From NCBI GenBank assembly GCA_023392595.1, contig JAEVYU010000009.1, positions 62,001 to 126,000 on the forward strand: a DNA stretch of 64,000 nucleotides, written 5' to 3'. Below, one piece after another: positions 33,310 through 41,636 of the stretch; within the stretch, counting starts at the first letter, position 1; each line of letters begins with the position of its first letter. A program made the position numbers and the translations under genes. The notes under the pieces were generated by a model that saw only the letters and a program-made list of their open reading frames with translations, made no database searches and was not told where the DNA came from. The stretch comes from Bacillota bacterium. Lineage in GTDB: Bacteria > Bacillota > UBA4882 > UBA8346.

Positions 33310-34239
33310 GTGAAATTAAAGGGTTCATTCGTTATAAAGGCATTCTTTTTATTGCTGTCTTTGGCCTCAATGGCGGAAGCTGCCGCTCCTGAAGTATATT
33401 TTGAAATGAAGGATGCTTTGGGAGATGAACATGGGTATGGAAGTTATCAGTACCCTACCAATATAGCATTTAAGCCCTATCAAGGTTTGTTCGACATTAC
33501 CGACTTTAGAGTTGCTCCCGGGGATAAAGGGTGGGTTTATTTTGATACCGGTTTTGCAAATATCACCAATCCCTGGGTGGCTCCGGAAGGTTTTATTCAT
33601 GAAAATTTGCGAATTTTTATCAATAAGCAGCCGGGCCGGGGACTGGGAACCTTGCCGTATCCAGGGGCCAATATTCGATTTGATCCCAATTATGGATGGG
33701 AGATTGGTTTGCAAATTGTTGGTTGGGGAAATAGCCGGTTATTAATCCTTGAGGATCAGCATACTATAAGAGTCCGGCCTCTGAAAGTAGAGTTGTTACA
33801 AGATGGAAGGACTATTCGAGCTTTTGTTCCGGAACAATATATCGGGATACCCCAAAAAAATTGGCATTACTATGTTTTTGTAGGATCATATGATGGTTTC
33901 GGCGAGGATTTTTTCCGCAAAGTCGATCATCAATTGGGTGAATGGGTGGTAGGCGGTGGTTTAGGGAAAAATTTGGACCCCCGAATTTTAGATCTCTTGG
34001 CTCCGGAGAAAGGAAGGTATTGTCAAGAAAGACAGTTGCGGTCTTTTAACACCCAGGACGGTCAGAACGCAATGATATATCCGGTTGGCGAAGGCGCCCA
34101 TTCCTGGGATCCGGTTTCTTGGCTTTATATTTGCCTAATCATGGTGTGTATTAGCGGGGTTGCTTATTTAGTCATTAAAAAGCCCCGGCATATCAGTTGG
34201 TTTTGGATTCGTCAGGACGATAGTCGAACAAAATTATAA
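33310..34239 (+). CDS. Secreted/membrane-anchored glucodextranase-C-like protein
   Basis: The 309-residue protein has a signal peptide (to about residue 27, SMAEAAA) and a domain matching the C-terminal domain of glucodextranase (PF09985, DOMON-like). Landmarks are 'KDALGDEHGYGSYQYPTN', 'FDITDFRVAP', 'NPWVAPEGF' and 'PYPGANIRFDPNYGWE'. A single C-terminal membrane helix (about 275-295) and a basic tail follow. In larger enzymes this domain binds carbohydrate or the cell surface; no catalytic domain is present. A GTG start with GGGGGTG 7 nt upstream is preferred over an earlier ATG. Confidence 0.78.
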   Translation: MKLKGSFVIKAFFLLLSLASMAEAAAPEVYFEMKDALGDEHGYGSYQYPTNIAFKPYQGLFDITDFRVAPGDKGWVYFDTGFANITNPWVAPEGFIHENLRIFINKQPGRGLGTLPYPGANIRFDPNYGWEIGLQIVGWGNSRLLILEDQHTIRVRPLKVELLQDGRTIRAFVPEQYIGIPQKNWHYYVFVGSYDGFGEDFFRKVDHQLGEWVVGGGLGKNLDPRILDLLAPEKGRYCQERQLRSFNTQDGQNAMIYPVGEGAHSWDPVSWLYICLIMVCISGVAYLVIKKPRHISWFWIRQDDSRTKL

Positions 34240-34329
34240 AGAAAGAATATTAAAGTTGGTTTAAAAAACCATGAAAAGGATTTGAAATTATCTTTACCGG
34301 CTATAAAAGTTAAATGCTTCAAAAACAGA

Positions 34330-34390
34330 AGCGGCTAGGGTTTTTCCCCTAGAAGCAGCTATAATTTAAGATTGACTTTAGCTGCTTTTT
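34330..34390 (+). terminator. Hairpins ending the alr-side transcript, with overlapping promoter
   Basis: CTAGGG/CCCTAG (about 34336-34351) is followed by AGCAGCT (34354-34360) pairing with AGCTGCT (34380-34386) and then four more T residues. The second hairpin overlaps the candidate -35 of the next gene. Confidence 0.65.
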
Positions 34391-34401
34391 AGTGCTAAAC
34401 T
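34372..34401 (+). promoter_or_regulatory. Candidate promoter of the aminotransferase-reductase fusion gene
   Basis: TTGACT and TAAACT are separated by 18 bp, about 40 bp upstream of the ATG, which has GGAGG 7 nt before it. It is a plausible housekeeping promoter by sequence only. Confidence 0.5.
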
Positions 34402-34439
34402 GAATGAGGATTTATTTATAGTGGGATTGGAGGCCTTTT

Positions 34440-37055
34440 ATGCATTTCTTTGCAGAAAATATCAATCCGCATTTAGCGAAACAGTTACGTATTTTAAATA
34501 TGGACAAGACCTATACCAAGGGGATTGGATGTTTTCTTTATGACGAATCCGGCACGGAATATTTGGATTTTATTGCGTCTTATGGAGCGTTGCCCTTCGG
34601 ATTCAATCCGCCTGAGATTTGGCAAGCTATCCAGGAAGTGCAAGCCAGTTGTGAACCGAGTTTTACTCAACCCTCCTATTTGGGGGCTGCCGGGGACTTG
34701 GCTCACCGTTTGATCGAAATAGCCCCCAAAGGGTTACAATATGTTACTTTTGGAAACAGTGGCGCTGAAGCAGTGGAAGCAGCCTTGAAAATGGCCAAGC
34801 TCCGGACGGGGAGACTGGGGGTAGTTTATACCAAAAATAGTTTTCATGGCAAAACACTGGGTGCATTGTCGGCTACCGGGAAAGAGCTTTATCAAAAGGG
34901 TTCCGGTGCTCCGGTTCCCGGTTATACCCAAATACCTTATGGGAATGCAGCCGCCCTATCAAAAGTTTTTGAGGCTAATCCTTCTACATATGCGGCCTTC
35001 ATTGTAGAACCCATTCAGGGTGAAGGTGGAATCGTGATTCCGCCGGATGATTATCTTCGTAAGGCACTGGAGATTTGTCACCAATATGGGGCATTGCTTG
35101 TAGTTGATGAAGTTCAGAGCGGGCTGGGAAGGACCGGGCAAATGTTCGCCTGTGAAAAATCAGGGATTACGCCCGATATCATGACGGTTGCCAAGGCCTT
35201 AGGCGGAGGAATTATGCCGATTGGCGCCTGTTTGGCTACAGAAGACGCTTATTCGGAGGATTTTGGAAATAAGCATTCATCAACCTTTGCCGGCAACACG
35301 TTGGCGTGTAGAGTCGGTTTGCGGGTTATTGATTTGCTTACCCGGAACGATAATCAATTGCTCAAAGACATTAAGGCCAAGGGTGAATATTTACTTCAGC
35401 GTTTGCAAGGTATCCAGCAAAAGTACCCCTGGGTAATTAAAGAAGTCCGCGGACGGGGTCTAATGATCGGATTGGAGCTGGGAGTAACACCGGACAACCT
35501 TCCCCACTCTTTGTTGGGAGTCATTGCGGAGCAAGAATTTTTATCGCCGGTGGTCTCGAGCTATTTGTTAAATGTAGAAAAATTGCGGGTCGCGCCTACT
35601 TTAAACGGAGCTTCGGTTGTCCGTTTGGAACCGCCTCTTGTTATCAGCCATGAACAATGTCAAAGAGCGATCGATTCGATAGAACGGATGACGGTTCGCT
35701 TGGCCAGCGGAAATACTGCAAGTTTCTTAGCACACTTGGTAGATAAGAAGTTACCGCTGTTTGTTGAAAAGGGTTATGCTCCGCAAAAACCCGTATTGCC
35801 GGAAGGCGATGATGAGGGCCGGTTCGCCTTTTTGGTACATCCATTGTATTTAAGAAATTATCGGGAATTTGAAGAATCACTGGAGATCTTTTCTGCGGAA
35901 GAGATTAAAGATTTATTTGACAGAGTGAATGATGTTCTGGAACCATTTGTCGTCTCCAAGGCGCGGATTACCTCCAAAACGGGTAAAAAAGCTTATGGTG
36001 AATTTATTAGTGTGTCCCGTACTTCGGACGAGTTGATGAATATGCCCCATGAACAGGTAATGAAGGAATTAACCTCCGCAGTAAATTTAGCGAAAGAGCG
36101 GGGGGCCAAAATTGTCGGTTTGGGCGCTTACACTTCGGTGGTAACCAAAGGCGGCCGTGAATTGCGTAATCTTGGGGTTGCCCTAACGACCGGAAATAGT
36201 TATACAGTGGCTGCCGCGGTTGATGCCACTTTGGAAGCGGCAAGACGTTTGGGTGTCCCAATTGAGGAAACGGTTGCGGCAGTTGTGGGGGCAACCGGCT
36301 CGATCGGCCGGGCTACAGCTTTATTTTTAGCCGAAAAGGTCAACTCGTTAATTTTAATCGGTAATCCCCATAATGAAGAACATGGACGCAGACGGCTTCA
36401 GAAGCTTATTGCAGAGATTTATCAATTTTTAAGCCGGGAAGATTTACATTCAGGTGGAGCGATTTATGACTTTGTAAGAAATCACCCGTCATCTCCGCCA
36501 CCTGATGCTGAAATTGAGCAATTCCAGAAGTTCGCGGCGGAAGTTGCCGGGCAATCACCGATCATTTATACAGTGGACTTGGGGAATTATTTGCCTTCGG
36601 CAGATATTGTAGTCACTGCAACCAGTCAGGTTAATAGTTTAATTACTCCGGATATGCTAAAATTTGGGGCGGTGGTCTGTGATGTTGCCAGACCGGCCGA
36701 TGTCAGTGTTGAAGTAAAGGAAGCCCGACCGGATGTTTTGGTAATCGATGGAGGGGTCATTGCGGTTCCGGGTACTCCGGATCTGGGGTGGAATTTCGGT
36801 TTTGAAAAGGGACTTGCTTATGCCTGTATGTCGGAGACCATGATGTTGGCATTGGAAGGCCGTTATGAGCACCACAGTTTGGGAGTGGATATCAATACGG
36901 AAAGCATCGGTTTATTTAAAGAATTGGCGCAAAAACACGGCTTCCAGTTAGCTGGTTTCCGTAGCTTTGATAAGCCTTTACCCGAAGAAGCTTGGAATGA
37001 TGTGGTTAAAGCCAGAAGCGAGGGACAAAAACAGAAAGTAGTCAATGTCTCTTAG
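34440..37055 (+). CDS. Class III aminotransferase fused to an acyl-ACP-reductase-like domain
   Basis: The 871-residue protein has two halves. Residues 1 to about 425 form a class-III (ornithine/putrescine type) aminotransferase with 'VTFGNSGAEAVEAALKMA', 'LLVVDEVQSGLGRTG' and the PLP lysine Lys252 in 'TVAKALGGGIMP'. Residues about 460-850 match cyanobacterial long-chain acyl-ACP reductase: 'FAFLVHPLYL', 'GLGAYTSVV', 'LTTGNSYTVAAAVDA', the dinucleotide motif 'VVGATGSIGRA' (about 614-624), and 'YACMSETMMLALEG'. Cys796 in the last motif aligns with the acyl-accepting cysteine of those enzymes. A reductase making an aldehyde and a transaminase aminating it would yield a long-chain amine; this is inference. 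It has its own promoter and terminator. Confidence 0.85.
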   Translation: MHFFAENINPHLAKQLRILNMDKTYTKGIGCFLYDESGTEYLDFIASYGALPFGFNPPEIWQAIQEVQASCEPSFTQPSYLGAAGDLAHRLIEIAPKGLQYVTFGNSGAEAVEAALKMAKLRTGRLGVVYTKNSFHGKTLGALSATGKELYQKGSGAPVPGYTQIPYGNAAALSKVFEANPSTYAAFIVEPIQGEGGIVIPPDDYLRKALEICHQYGALLVVDEVQSGLGRTGQMFACEKSGITPDIMTVAKALGGGIMPIGACLATEDAYSEDFGNKHSSTFAGNTLACRVGLRVIDLLTRNDNQLLKDIKAKGEYLLQRLQGIQQKYPWVIKEVRGRGLMIGLELGVTPDNLPHSLLGVIAEQEFLSPVVSSYLLNVEKLRVAPTLNGASVVRLEPPLVISHEQCQRAIDSIERMTVRLASGNTASFLAHLVDKKLPLFVEKGYAPQKPVLPEGDDEGRFAFLVHPLYLRNYREFEESLEIFSAEEIKDLFDRVNDVLEPFVVSKARITSKTGKKAYGEFISVSRTSDELMNMPHEQVMKELTSAVNLAKERGAKIVGLGAYTSVVTKGGRELRNLGVALTTGNSYTVAAAVDATLEAARRLGVPIEETVAAVVGATGSIGRATALFLAEKVNSLILIGNPHNEEHGRRRLQKLIAEIYQFLSREDLHSGGAIYDFVRNHPSSPPPDAEIEQFQKFAAEVAGQSPIIYTVDLGNYLPSADIVVTATSQVNSLITPDMLKFGAVVCDVARPADVSVEVKEARPDVLVIDGGVIAVPGTPDLGWNFGFEKGLAYACMSETMMLALEGRYEHHSLGVDINTESIGLFKELAQKHGFQLAGFRSFDKPLPEEAWNDVVKARSEGQKQKVVNVS

Positions 37056-37069
37056 AGAAGGTTCAATGT

Positions 37070-37106
37070 CGGTGCTGTCTGCCTGAACAGATGGCACCGT
37101 TTTTTG
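37070..37106 (+). terminator. Terminator after the fusion gene
   Basis: CGGTGCTGTCTG pairs with CAGATGGCACCG (two wobble pairs) around a 6-nt loop, followed by six T residues. Confidence 0.9.
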
Positions 37107-37240
37107 TGTTTCAAAAGGAACACCGGTCCATTAAATCAGGGGGCACTCGATATAACCGGTAGACGGGGAGATAACCCATAATTGTATTTTGTACACAATT
37201 GGGCTATAATGGAAAGAAATATTCTAAGGAAGTGGCAGTA

Positions 37241-38518
37241 ATGCTTGATATTAAATTTGTACGCAGCCAACCGGAGCAGGTTCGGCAAGGTATGGCTAAA
37301 CGGAATGCCAAAGTTCCGTTGGACGACTTCCTCAAACTGGATGAGGAGCGGCGTAAAGCGCTTGTTGAAGTAGAGCAGCTCAAGAATAAAAGAAACACAG
37401 TTTCCAAAGAGGTAGGCCGTCTGAAGTCTCAAGGCCAAGATGCATCGGTTTATATCCAAGAAATGCAGGAAGTTGGCGACCGGATTCAAAAGCTTGATGG
37501 GGAAGTCAGAGAAATTGAAGGGAAGCTCCAAGATATTTTAATGGTAATCCCCAATATTCCTCATGAATCGGTTCCCGTAGGACCCGATGAAACCGGGAAT
37601 CAGGAAATCCGTAAATGGGGTGAGCCCAGAAAATTTGATTTCTCGCCAAAAACTCATGATGAAGTCGGTGTTGGTCTGGGAATTATGGATTTTGAACGGG
37701 CGGCCAAAATCAGCGGTGCCCGCTTTGTGGTGATGAAAAATTGGGGCGCCAAACTGGAGAGAGCCTTATTTACTTTCATGTTGGATTTGCATACCCGGGA
37801 ACATGGCTACAGTGAAATCTTTCCTCCTTTCCTGGTAAACAGGGCTTCGATGACTGGGACCGGGCAATTACCCAAATTTGAAGAGGATGCTTTTAAGGTT
37901 ACGGGGGATTACTTCCTGATTCCCACGGCAGAGGTCCCGGTGACCAATTTGCACCGGGATGAGATACTTGATGTGGATGTGTTGCCGATTAAGTATGTTG
38001 CCTACTCGGCGTGCTTCAGGGCAGAGGCGGGTTCGGCCGGCCGTGATACCCGGGGCATTATCCGCCAGCACCAATTTAACAAAGTTGAGTTGGTGAAGTT
38101 TTGTAAACCGGATGATTCCTATGCAGAACATGAGAAATTGGTTCGAGATGCTGAGACTGTGCTGCAGCGTCTGGGCCTTCCTTACCGGGTGATGCTGCTT
38201 TGCAGCGGCGATCAGGGATTTTCAGCGGCCAAATGTTATGATCTTGAAGTATGGCTGCCTAGTTTCAACTGTTACAGGGAAATATCAAGCTGCAGTAATT
38301 TTGAGACTTTCCAGGCTCGACGCGCCAATATTAAATACCGTCCGGCAGCAGGGGCTAAACCGGAATTCGTTCACACCTTGAATGGTTCTGGAGTTGCAGT
38401 GGGCAGAACCGTAGCGGCGATATTGGAAAATTATCAGAATGAAGACGGCAGCGTAACGATACCGGAGGCCTTGCAACCCTATATGGGCGTCGACATTATT
38501 AAGCCCGGAAAAAGCTGA
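37241..38518 (+). CDS. serS: Seryl-tRNA synthetase
   Basis: This 425-residue class II synthetase begins with 'MLDIKFVRSQPEQVRQG', followed by the coiled-coil tRNA-binding arm (about 30-105, 'LKNKRNTVSKEVGRLK'). Motif 2 is 'CFRAEAGSAGRDTRGI' and motif 3 is 'NGSGVAVGRTVAAILENYQ'. The internal ATG at 37241, preceded by AAGGAAG, gives the standard N-terminus. No T-box leader was seen in the 185 bases upstream, which hold only the preceding terminator. Confidence 0.97.
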   Translation: MLDIKFVRSQPEQVRQGMAKRNAKVPLDDFLKLDEERRKALVEVEQLKNKRNTVSKEVGRLKSQGQDASVYIQEMQEVGDRIQKLDGEVREIEGKLQDILMVIPNIPHESVPVGPDETGNQEIRKWGEPRKFDFSPKTHDEVGVGLGIMDFERAAKISGARFVVMKNWGAKLERALFTFMLDLHTREHGYSEIFPPFLVNRASMTGTGQLPKFEEDAFKVTGDYFLIPTAEVPVTNLHRDEILDVDVLPIKYVAYSACFRAEAGSAGRDTRGIIRQHQFNKVELVKFCKPDDSYAEHEKLVRDAETVLQRLGLPYRVMLLCSGDQGFSAAKCYDLEVWLPSFNCYREISSCSNFETFQARRANIKYRPAAGAKPEFVHTLNGSGVAVGRTVAAILENYQNEDGSVTIPEALQPYMGVDIIKPGKS

Positions 38519-38550
38519 TCAAAAATCCATAAGTTCGATTAAAAAATTAT

Positions 38551-38595
38551 TAACCCTTTTACCATATAAAACTTGGCGAAGGGTTATTTTCGTTC
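38551..38595 (+). terminator. Terminator after serS
   Basis: TAACCCTT pairs with AAGGGTTA around a 20-nt loop, followed by TTTTCGTT. Confidence 0.6.
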
Positions 38596-38648
38596 CCGGT
38601 AATTGTACCCCGGTACTCTGAGTATCAATTTCCTTTTGTTTTTAATGT

Positions 38649-39581
38649 TTATGGAGCAGTAAGTTCATAACGTAAATCCATCATCTTTTTTCCCCACAAC
38701 TCCACGGGAGTCTCGGTTACTTTTCTAAATCCGGCCTGGGTATACATGTGAATCGCTGTTTGCTGATCGCTGGTGGTGAGTAAGAAAACTTTGGAATATT
38801 TTCGCTCCCGGCAAAAACTTAGAGCGCCGTCCAATAAATTTTTTCCCAGTCCAGCCCTTCTAGCTTTCGGATGGATAAGGAACCAACGGAGTTGGGCCAG
38901 GTTTCCCGGATGTCCGACGATAGCGATAGAACCTACGATTTCATCATCCAGTTCTGCCAACCACAAGCGATCTTTTTCAGGATGATAATGTTCGGTAAAT
39001 TCGTGAAAAGTATGGGCGACATAGCCTTCAAATTGGTAATTGTAACCGCATTCCCGGGCATAAATGAGACCATGCAAATAAATTAAATATCCGATATCCC
39101 CCGGTTGAATATCATGGCGAATCTTTAATTCCCGGGTGAAAGCAGGAGAGTTTCCGGATCTTGATAAAATTTGCCGGGCCTTATTCATAGAATTTACCAA
39201 TATCCTCTGGTCTTCAGAGGTTAAATCTTGTATAAAGCTTTGAATTTGTTGACTGGAGGATTCATTGAGCTTTAAAAAAAGGGCAAGTCCCTTTTCGGTA
39301 AGAAAGAGATAACTGAATCTGGCGTCAGTGGACGATTTTTTTTTATCAATGAGATCGTCTTTAACCAAACGCGACAAAATCCGGCTCAGATATCCTTTAT
39401 CCATCTTTAAATGGGTCATCAGTTGAGATGCCGTACAATCCTTGGCATGATAGATTTCAAACAAGACCCGGGCCTCGGCCAATGAATACGGGCTATCCAG
39501 GATATGTTGGTCAATGACACCCAAGATATTGGTATAAAACCGATTGAACCGGCGAATTTCTTCAATGATTTGAATATTCAT
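38649..39581 (-). CDS. MarR-type regulator fused to a GNAT acetyltransferase domain
   Basis: The protein has 310 residues from the ATG at 39581, which has GGAGG 6 nt upstream; an upstream extension of 25 codons runs through the operators and is rejected. Residues 1-150 form a MarR winged helix ('SQLMTHLKMDKGYLSRIL'), and residues 160-310 a GNAT domain with the acetyl-CoA motif 'RRAGLGKNLLDGA'. Such MarR-GNAT fusions are a known architecture; the acetyl acceptor is unknown. Two palindromes directly upstream are likely its operators. Confidence 0.88.
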   Translation of the reverse strand: MNIQIIEEIRRFNRFYTNILGVIDQHILDSPYSLAEARVLFEIYHAKDCTASQLMTHLKMDKGYLSRILSRLVKDDLIDKKKSSTDARFSYLFLTEKGLALFLKLNESSSQQIQSFIQDLTSEDQRILVNSMNKARQILSRSGNSPAFTRELKIRHDIQPGDIGYLIYLHGLIYARECGYNYQFEGYVAHTFHEFTEHYHPEKDRLWLAELDDEIVGSIAIVGHPGNLAQLRWFLIHPKARRAGLGKNLLDGALSFCRERKYSKVFLLTTSDQQTAIHMYTQAGFRKVTETPVELWGKKMMDLRYELTAP

Positions 39582-39605
39582 GGTAAACCTCCGTGGCGGT
39601 TTGCG

Positions 39606-39658
39606 GTTGACGTTGTCAACTAATAATAGAATAACAAGTTTGGTTGACTTTGTCAACC
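39606..39658 (-). promoter_or_regulatory. Twin MarR-type operators upstream of the MarR-GNAT gene
   Basis: GTTGAC-GTT-GTCAAC (39606-39620) and GGTTGAC-TTT-GTCAACC (39642-39658) are perfect palindromes with the same half-site, centred 37 bp apart. They lie between the MarR-GNAT gene and the divergent small regulator gene. Control of one or both genes is inferred. Confidence 0.75.
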
Positions 39659-39721
39659 TATTTGCCGCTGTCCGCCTGGAAAATAAAATGAATGAATTGG
39701 GAGATAAGGGGAATATTAGGG

Positions 39722-39985
39722 ATGAGGTGGTTGAAATTGTCTGCCGGACTTACAGTTTTTGGAATCATGGTTGATCATCGGGATCAAAATGCCCCGGATA
39801 TGCAGGAAGTCATTACAAAATACGGCCGGGATATTATTGGCCGGATGGGGGTACCGAGTCCTTCCAAAGAACAAGGATTGATTACGCTAATCTACGAAGG
39901 CGAATCGAAAAACGCCACTACTTTCCGGAAAGAGTTGGAGGATATCTCCGGGGTTACTGTCCAAACCATGACTTTTATGCAGTAA
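39722..39985 (+). CDS. TM1266-like iron-only hydrogenase system regulator (ACT-like domain)
   Basis: This 87-residue protein has the pattern of the TM1266 family: 'FGIMVDHRDQNAPDMQEVI', then 'YGRDIIGRMGVPSPSKEQGLITLIYEG', then 'ELEDISGVTVQTMTF'. The family is annotated as a putative regulator linked to [FeFe]-hydrogenase maturation genes, although no hydrogenase gene is nearby here. The ATG at 39722 is chosen for AAGGGGA 9 nt upstream; other starts are possible. It is divergent from the MarR-GNAT gene, sharing its operator region. Confidence 0.75.
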   Translation: MRWLKLSAGLTVFGIMVDHRDQNAPDMQEVITKYGRDIIGRMGVPSPSKEQGLITLIYEGESKNATTFRKELEDISGVTVQTMTFMQ

Positions 39986-40089
39986 GGCGCTTGCTTTTTA
40001 ATAGGAATTCAACGTGGAATGGTAAAGCTGGTTTATGGAATTCTTGCCGCTTTGCATAAAGGAGGCTGAAAGGGGAGGGTTGATAGTTA

Positions 40090-40995
40090 ATGTTGAAAAA
40101 ACTTAAAATCTGGCTGATTGCTGTCAGGGCACCTTTTTTCAGCGCTTCGCTGATCCCGGTTTTGGTGGGCGCAGCTCTCAGCAGCAGGTTGGGAAATTTT
40201 CATTGCATCAAATTATTATTGGCATTATGGATTGTTGTTTCTTGTCATGCAGGGGCCAACCTCATCAATGATTATTTTGATGCTGAAGGAAGCGATCCCC
40301 TCAACCGGTTTACGACCCCGTTCAGCGGGGGCAGCCGTTTAATTCAACAGGGTATTTTGTCCCGGAAAGTATATTACCGAGGAGCATATATCATATATGG
40401 CGCCGCTTTTTTTACTATATTGATATTAACCTTCGTCTATCAAAATTTGGGCATTTTGTTGTTGGGAATAGCGGGAATCGTCATTGGCATTGTTTACAGT
40501 GCAAGAAAGACTTTCGGAATGGGACGCGGCTGGGGGGAATTGGCGGTAGGAATAGGATTCGGCCCTTTTGCCACGGCAGGGAGTTTTTTGTTACAGACCA
40601 ATTTTCTGTTGCCGGAAGCATTTTTGGCTGGGATTCCGGTTGGTTTTTTAATCATGGGCGTATTAATTTTAAATGAATTTCCTGACGTAGAAGCCGATCG
40701 GGCTGTTAATAAACGGAATTGGATCGTCCGATCTGGGGGCGGAATCCGGGGGGTCTGGATTTATCTAACGGTCATTTCATTAGCGTATTTTACATTAATC
40801 GGCGGCGTTTTTTGGGGTGTCTTTCCGCCTAAAATTTTAGTTTCCTGTTTTACGATCCCGCTGGCGGTGTGGGTTCTTTTGAAAATTCATCAGTATCAAG
40901 GCAATAACCCGGAGATTGCCCCGGTTTTAGCAGGGAATATCGGCCTCCATTTTATTACAGGCATTTTGATCACGGTTGGTTTATGGTGGAAATAA
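40090..40995 (+). CDS. UbiA-family prenyltransferase (MenA-like)
   Basis: This 301-residue membrane protein has about eight or nine helices. The first aspartate-rich motif is 'NLINDYFDAEGSD' near residue 60; the second is 'FPDVEADRAVNKRNWIV' near 200. These bind the prenyl diphosphate through magnesium. The closest known role is 1,4-dihydroxy-2-naphthoate polyprenyltransferase (menaquinone synthesis), but no men genes adjoin it, so the acceptor is uncertain. Confidence 0.85.
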   Translation: MLKKLKIWLIAVRAPFFSASLIPVLVGAALSSRLGNFHCIKLLLALWIVVSCHAGANLINDYFDAEGSDPLNRFTTPFSGGSRLIQQGILSRKVYYRGAYIIYGAAFFTILILTFVYQNLGILLLGIAGIVIGIVYSARKTFGMGRGWGELAVGIGFGPFATAGSFLLQTNFLLPEAFLAGIPVGFLIMGVLILNEFPDVEADRAVNKRNWIVRSGGGIRGVWIYLTVISLAYFTLIGGVFWGVFPPKILVSCFTIPLAVWVLLKIHQYQGNNPEIAPVLAGNIGLHFITGILITVGLWWK

Positions 40996-41112
40996 ATATT
41001 TACAGTAGTCGGTATTTTTGTGTTATATTGAAGCAGAGGATTTTCTTTCCAATTTGATTTTTAATTTACCATGGAGTCGGCTCATGGTAATTCATTATTT
41101 GTTTTTCATATG

Positions 41113-41157
41113 AAGGCTGTCTAAAAATTAAAATCTTTTTGGACAGCCTCTTTTTTA
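41113..41157. terminator. AGGCTGTC-type hairpin terminator, copy 1
   Basis: AGGCTGTC followed by an A-rich stretch pairs with T-rich GGACAGCCT and is followed by CTTTTTT. It lies between the convergent prenyltransferase and GNAT genes. A close relative with the same arms is at 55832-55896. Confidence 0.85.
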
Positions 41158-41159
41158 GG

Positions 41160-41618
41160 TTATTGCGTTTTTTTATGCCAGCAAATCAATTGGGTTTGCT
41201 TCCAGTGAAGCCGTTTATAATATTCCAGCGCGGGACTATTTTCAAGATCAGCGAGCAATTCCAAACGTTTTGCACCGTGCTGATAGGCCCATACTTCGAT
41301 TTGTGCCAAAAGAGAACGCCCGATGCCTTGTTTGCGGTAGTCTTGATGGACCACCATATCTTCAATTAAGGCCGCTTTACCGCCTTCGGCTGTTGTAATC
41401 AAGAGTTGGGCCGTACACATCCCGATGATTTGGCCTTCGCACTCCGCTACCATAATACAGCGCTGCTCAGGATCCTCAAGCATCAGCTCCAGACCTTGGC
41501 GTTGTTTGACTTCATTAAAAGAAAAGTCGGCTTCTATGGAAAATAAGATTTTTAACAAATTGATGAGGGCGGGTACGTCTTTAGGAACGGCTTTTCGCAG
41601 AGAAAAGTCCACCGGCAT
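41160..41618 (-). CDS. GNAT-family N-acetyltransferase
   Basis: This 152-residue protein has the acetyl-CoA-binding motif 'YRKQGIGRSLLAQIE' near residue 95, preceded by 'AALIEDMVVHQD' and followed by 'LELLADLENSPALEYYKRL'. It belongs to the small single-domain GNAT group. The acceptor is unknown. It lies 18 bp downstream of the broken MFS gene on the same strand and may have been cotranscribed with it. Confidence 0.88.
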   Translation of the reverse strand: MPVDFSLRKAVPKDVPALINLLKILFSIEADFSFNEVKQRQGLELMLEDPEQRCIMVAECEGQIIGMCTAQLLITTAEGGKAALIEDMVVHQDYRKQGIGRSLLAQIEVWAYQHGAKRLELLADLENSPALEYYKRLHWKQTQLICWHKKTQ

Positions 41619-41636
41619 AAAAATACACCTCTTTAC

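Noticed and set aside
37107..37240. T-box leader before serS
   Set aside because: No AGGGTGGNACCGCG-type antiterminator sequence is present and the space after the preceding terminator is too short.
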